DNA of 9,254 nt from an uncultured Actinomycetes bacterium (GTDB lineage: Bacteria > Actinomycetota > Actinomycetes > Nanopelagicales > Nanopelagicaceae): assembly GCA_903953805.1 (NCBI GenBank), contig CAJBLC010000005.1:1-9254 (forward strand), read 5' to 3'. Under the pieces are notes generated by a model. It was not told the origin of the DNA. It was given only the letters and a program-made list of their open reading frames with translations, and did no database searches. Positions 5,890-9,254 of this stretch are shown piece after piece (the stretch's first letter is position 1; every line of letters begins with the position of its first letter). The translations under genes were made by a program, and so were the position numbers.

Positions 5890-7032
5890 GTGAGCCAACG
5901 CCCTGTCCTTCTCGTGACAAATGATTTAGGGCCACGTGCCGGTGGAATTGAGAGCTTTATCTTGGGTCTATTGGGTGAGCTTGATGGATCACAGATCGCC
6001 ATCTTCACCTCATCTCAAGATGGGGATCGCGCATTCGATCAGGAGCTCAATGAAAAATATGGAGTGATCGTTCATCGCGATCGAGCCAAGGTTCTCTTGC
6101 CAACTCCTCGCGTCAATCGAGCAGTCAAGAAGGTGATGAACTCTTACTCATCCGAGATTATTTGGTACGGAGCTGCTGCGCCTTTGGGTTGGATGTCGGG
6201 ATACTTAAAACGAGCAGGTGCGAAGCGTCAGGTTGCACTCACTCATGGCCATGAAGTCTGGTGGTCAAAACTCTGGCCATTCTCGTTAGTAATGAAAGCA
6301 ATCTCACGCAATCTCGATGTTCTGACATATCTTGGCAATTTCACATTACAAGCGATGAAGCCAGTACTCCGCAAGGATCTGCAAACCGTGCGAATCGCAC
6401 CAGGAATTGCCGTTGATCATTTCACTCCAGGTCCAAAACCCGCTGATCTAGTAAGTGCGCTCAAACTGGAGAATAAGAAAGTCATCGTTTCTGTTGGACG
6501 CCTGGTGCACCGTAAGGGTCAAGATAAGTTGATAGAGGCGATGCCGCTCATTTTGAAATCTGAACCTGAGGCGATTCTCCTCTTGGTTGGTGAAGGTCCA
6601 TACAAAGAGCATCTCGCGAAACTTGTACACACTTTGAAGATTGAAGAATCCGTCCGCTTTGTTGGTCGCCTGCAATATCAGGATCTTCCGCGCTATCTGA
6701 GAGTCGGCGATATTTTTGCGATGCCATCACGTTCTCGCTTCTTTGGCTTAGAAGTTGAGGGTCTTGGAATCGTTTATCTCGAAGCGAGTTCTGCTGGTCT
6801 TCCCGTTCTTGGCGGAGCATCAGGCGGTGCGCCAGATGCAGTTCTACCGGGGGAGACTGGACTTGTCGTTGATGGAACTGATGTAACCGCGATTGCAGAG
6901 AGCGCACTTACTCTGCTTCACGATCCTGCCCTACGTGCCCGCATGGGCGAACGGGGTCGTTCATGGGCACTCGAGACGTGGAGTTGGCAGATATGGGGAG
7001 AGCGATTTAAAGCTGTTCTATTTGGAGAGTAA
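5890..7032 (+). CDS. pimB: GT4 glycosyltransferase, PimB-like (GDP-mannose-dependent phosphatidyl-inositol mannoside mannosyltransferase)
   Basis: This 380-residue GT-B fold enzyme of family GT4 most resembles PimB', which adds the second mannose to phosphatidyl-myo-inositol monomannoside at the inner face of the membrane. The N-terminal domain holds NDLGPRAGGIESFI (11-24) and LTHGHEVWW (117-125). The donor-binding domain has SVGRLVHRKGQDKLI (201-215) with R204 and K209 as expected phosphate contacts. The EX7E element is E290-E298 in EVEGLGIVYLEASSAGLPV, which with GGASGGAPDAV strongly recalls PimB. No membrane helix is evident, so it is probably peripheral. Start is GTG 5890; an in-frame stop lies four codons upstream. 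Its 3' end overlaps the convergent LuxR-type gene by 15 bases. In Mycobacterium tuberculosis fadD15 and pimB' (Rv2187/Rv2188c) are likewise convergent neighbours, in my recollection, which supports the assignment. Exact acceptor and sugar are inferred. Confidence 0.85.
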   Translation: MSQRPVLLVTNDLGPRAGGIESFILGLLGELDGSQIAIFTSSQDGDRAFDQELNEKYGVIVHRDRAKVLLPTPRVNRAVKKVMNSYSSEIIWYGAAAPLGWMSGYLKRAGAKRQVALTHGHEVWWSKLWPFSLVMKAISRNLDVLTYLGNFTLQAMKPVLRKDLQTVRIAPGIAVDHFTPGPKPADLVSALKLENKKVIVSVGRLVHRKGQDKLIEAMPLILKSEPEAILLLVGEGPYKEHLAKLVHTLKIEESVRFVGRLQYQDLPRYLRVGDIFAMPSRSRFFGLEVEGLGIVYLEASSAGLPVLGGASGGAPDAVLPGETGLVVDGTDVTAIAESALTLLHDPALRARMGERGRSWALETWSWQIWGERFKAVLFGE

Positions 7033-7401
7033 GCCGCGCTTGACTGCCTCAGAGAGCGCACTGGTTTTATTGTTCACTCCTAATTTTCGGTAGATAGCAG
7101 CCATATGGCTCTTCACCGTTGGTTCTGTCACGGAGAAGGAACGGGCGATCGCTGCAGCAGTTGCGCCACTCTGGAGCGCCAACAAGATCTCCCGTTCACG
7201 AGGCGAGAGCACAGATGTACTTTTACTCAACTCTTCTACTTTACCTTTGAGTTCCGCTAATTCCTCACGGATCTCGCGAAGTGCAGAACGAGTATAGGAA
7301 TTGGTTGAATTCCGACCTATCGCTTCATCAACCTTCACAATAACTGCTGAGATATCAGCATTGATTGTCTTCTGATGGGTTCGAGAGAGTTGATCTGACA
7401 T
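7018..7401 (-). CDS. Small LuxR/GerE-type helix-turn-helix regulator without receiver domain
   Basis: This 127-residue protein should bind DNA through a C-terminal LuxR-type domain (about 62-125): VLSPREREILLALQSG, then AAIARSFSVTEPTVKSHMAAIYRKLGVNNKTSA, including the TVKSHM recognition-helix signature. Residues 40-60 (LREIREELAELKGKVEELSK) have a charged heptad look and may be a dimerising coiled coil. There is no receiver, sensor or ligand domain, so its signal is unknown. Length is shorter than a response regulator but normal for single-domain GerE-like proteins. The ATG at 7401 is 19 bases after the acyl-CoA ligase stop, with no Shine-Dalgarno; TAATGT ends 9 bases upstream and could serve as -10 for a nearly leaderless message. 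It is either cotranscribed with the ligase or has its own promoter. Its tail overlaps the convergent glycosyltransferase by 15 bases. Targets are unknown; the ligase is the first candidate. Confidence 0.88.
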   Translation of the reverse strand: MSDQLSRTHQKTINADISAVIVKVDEAIGRNSTNSYTRSALREIREELAELKGKVEELSKSTSVLSPREREILLALQSGATAAAIARSFSVTEPTVKSHMAAIYRKLGVNNKTSALSEAVKRGLLSK

Positions 7402-7420
7402 GCGTATTTCACATTACGTC

Positions 7421-9205
7421 TTAGAGGAAGAGCTCGTTAATTTCGCGCATAAATTGATTAGCAACGACGTGGCGCTTCACCGACATCTTTGCAGTCAATT
7501 GACCGTCTGCGATGGTGAAATCAATTGGAAGGATCGTAAATTTACGAATGGATTCGGCGCGACTTACCGCTTTATTGGCATCATCAATGGCAGTCTGAAT
7601 AACGGCAATCAGCGCTGGATCTTTGGCGAGATCTGCAATGGAAGTGCCAGCCTTCTTATTTGCGGCAGACCAACCCTTGATTGCCTCGGCATCCAGGGTG
7701 ACGAGTGCTGCGATAAATGGCTTATTGTCGCCGACAACCATGCACTGGCTCACGAGCGGATGCGCACGGACTCGGTCTTCAAGGACTGCGGGAGCAACAT
7801 TCTTGCCACCTGCGGTAACGATTAACTCCTTCTTACGTCCGGTGATAGTGAGGAAGCCATCGGCATCAATCGCACCAAGGTCACCAGATCTAAAGAAGCC
7901 ATCTGAAGTAAATACTTCGGCATTAGCCGCATCATTCTGCCAATATCCGCGCATAATGATTGGGCCGCGGATGAGAATCTCACCATCTTCAGCGATGCGA
8001 ACTGTTGTGCTCGGCAATGGCTTACCGACAGAGCCGACTTTCTGAGCCTGAGTGAGATTGAGTGTTGCGCCGGCAGTTGTTTCAGTAAGTCCATAGCCTT
8101 CAAGAACGCGCACGCCAGCGCCGCGATAGAAGTGGCCGAGGCGGGCTCCTAGTGGTGCACCACCAGAGATGGCAGCTTCAACGGCACCGCCCATACCTGC
8201 TCGAATCTTGGAGTAGACCAAGCGATCGAAGAGTTGGTGTTTGAATCGCAATGAGGCACTGATCTTGCCGCTATCGAGACCTTCTGAATAACGAATCGCA
8301 GTCTCCGCCGCCGCTCTAAAGATCTTTCCCTTGCCAGCCGCTTCTGCTCGCGCTTCCGCACCGTTGTAAATCTTTTCAAAGATACGAGGAACTGCTAAGA
8401 CGAATGTTGGCTTAAATGAGGCGAGATCTTGAGGAAGGCGATTGATATCACCGCAGTGTGCAAGGTGAAGACCAGCGGTGATTGCACCGATCTGAACCAT
8501 ACGTCCGAAGACGTGTGCAATCGGGAGGAAGAGAAGGGTCGAGCCATCGGGCTTCAGGAAGAGATCGGCTGCACCTTGAACAACATTTCCACATTCAGCG
8601 AGGAAGTTGCCGTGAGTGAGTTGGACGCCCTTTGGTTTGCCGGTCGTACCAGATGTGTAAATCAAGGTTGCAAGTGAATCTGGATTCAGCGAATTACGAC
8701 GGTGGTTGATCTCATCATCGGTGACACCTGTTCCGCTCTGAATGAGAGTAGGGATGGCATCTTCAGTAATGGTCCAGATCAATCTGCAGGTAGTACCCAT
8801 GACCGGCTTGACAACTTCAGCGAGTGCAGGAGTTTCAACAACGATAGCAACTGCACCAGAGTCTTCAAGAATCCATTGAACTTGTTCAGCGCTCGATGTT
8901 TCGTAGATCGGGACGACGATGGCGCCAGCAAACCAGATTGCGAAATCGAGAACAGTCCATTCGTATCGGGTCTTCGCCATAATCGCGACGCGATCGCCGA
9001 TAGAGATACCAGATGCGATTAACCCTTTGGCGGTGGTGCGAACTTCTTCCTCAAATTCCCGGGCGCTTACCCCTTGCCATCCCTCGCCGAGTGGGCGGGA
9101 GAGCATGATGCGTTGCGGTTCAAACCAGGCTCGCTCTGCAACCAAATTGGTGAGGTTGCCAGCCGTTGCGGCCGGAACAATGGCGGGGGTTGAGAATTCA
9201 TCCAT
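7421..9205 (-). CDS. fadD15: Long-chain fatty-acid-CoA ligase, FadD15-type AMP-binding enzyme
   Basis: This 594-residue enzyme should activate long-chain fatty acids with ATP and CoA, feeding beta-oxidation or lipid synthesis. ANL-family motifs run in order: YTSGTTGKPKG (183-193) P-loop, SGGAPLG (347-353), YGLTETTAG (371-379), the hinge-region SGDLG with D442, and GRKKELIVTAGGKNVAP (456-472). Length and motif spacing fit long-chain ligases of the FadD15 group. The A10 segment near the end reads LTAKMSVKR (570-578) where related enzymes usually have LTPTLKVKR, so the usual catalytic lysine aligns with S575, with K573 and K577 nearby. There is no membrane helix. The start ATG 9205 has no Shine-Dalgarno but has TACCGT ending 6 bases upstream. 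A LuxR-type regulator follows after 19 bases and a convergent PimB-like gene after that. The gene symbol rests on similarity and neighbourhood. Confidence 0.9.
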   Translation of the reverse strand: MDEFSTPAIVPAATAGNLTNLVAERAWFEPQRIMLSRPLGEGWQGVSAREFEEEVRTTAKGLIASGISIGDRVAIMAKTRYEWTVLDFAIWFAGAIVVPIYETSSAEQVQWILEDSGAVAIVVETPALAEVVKPVMGTTCRLIWTITEDAIPTLIQSGTGVTDDEINHRRNSLNPDSLATLIYTSGTTGKPKGVQLTHGNFLAECGNVVQGAADLFLKPDGSTLLFLPIAHVFGRMVQIGAITAGLHLAHCGDINRLPQDLASFKPTFVLAVPRIFEKIYNGAEARAEAAGKGKIFRAAAETAIRYSEGLDSGKISASLRFKHQLFDRLVYSKIRAGMGGAVEAAISGGAPLGARLGHFYRGAGVRVLEGYGLTETTAGATLNLTQAQKVGSVGKPLPSTTVRIAEDGEILIRGPIIMRGYWQNDAANAEVFTSDGFFRSGDLGAIDADGFLTITGRKKELIVTAGGKNVAPAVLEDRVRAHPLVSQCMVVGDNKPFIAALVTLDAEAIKGWSAANKKAGTSIADLAKDPALIAVIQTAIDDANKAVSRAESIRKFTILPIDFTIADGQLTAKMSVKRHVVANQFMREINELFL

Positions 9206-9211
9206 GAGTAA

Positions 9212-9217
9212 ACGGTA
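9212..9217 (-). promoter_or_regulatory. Predicted leaderless -10 of the acyl-CoA ligase gene
   Basis: TACCGT on the minus strand ends 6 bases before the ATG at 9205. No good -35 is seen in the 37 bases that remain to the window edge, which otherwise hold nothing I recognise. Confidence 0.4.
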
Positions 9218-9254
9218 GTGGGAGCAATAGTCATACCGCTAGAGGCGCGAGATC

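Noticed and set aside
5868..6008. Longer N-terminus for the RibD-C-like protein (ATG at 6008)
   Set aside because: It would overlap the divergent PimB-like gene by 119 bases, and the extra residues are low-complexity Pro/Ser/Arg without family similarity; the fold begins at the ATG at 5867.
7400..7825. 141-residue plus-strand open frame starting ATG
   Set aside because: It is antisense to the C-terminal domain of the acyl-CoA ligase and has no family-like pattern, so it is a shadow frame.

Overview
The window reads as a gene-dense stretch of an actinobacterial chromosome. Support comes from an actinobacteria-typical DUF3000 protein, a PimB-like phosphatidyl-myo-inositol mannosyltransferase beside a FadD15-type acyl-CoA synthetase, and a DUF3000 / RNase D / thiolase / FadB-type run. 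Base composition looks close to even by eye, well below most soil actinobacteria, and intergenic gaps are 12-52 bases. A streamlined aquatic lineage such as the Nanopelagicales (acI group) or a relative would fit, but that placement is inference.

Right block, 7018-9205, minus strand: a long-chain fatty-acid-CoA ligase, then after 19 bases a small LuxR-type DNA-binding protein. Centre, 5890-7032, plus strand: the PimB-like glycosyltransferase. Its 3' end overlaps the LuxR-type gene tail-to-tail by 15 bases. Left block, 5867 down to 1, minus strand: a stand-alone RibD-C/DHFR-like reductase, a DUF3000 protein, an RNase D, an FTR1/EfeU-type iron permease, a thiolase and a FadB-type multifunctional protein that runs off the left edge. 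No stretch longer than 52 bases lacks a gene.

Functionally there is fatty-acid activation (ligase) and beta-oxidation (thiolase plus hydratase/dehydrogenase), with envelope glycolipid synthesis, RNA processing and iron uptake as neighbours. No mobile element, tRNA, rRNA or CRISPR array was seen.

The most interesting layer is regulatory. Six of eight complete genes have a TAnnnT hexamer ending exactly 6 bases (five genes) or 7 bases (one gene) before the start codon, with no convincing Shine-Dalgarno. This is the arrangement expected for leaderless transcripts. At the one divergent gene pair the two opposing -10 hexamers share two bases, suggesting one symmetric bidirectional promoter. A 28-bp inverted repeat covers the RNase D stop codon and the predicted -35 of the iron permease. 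I do not see a clearly new multi-gene system.
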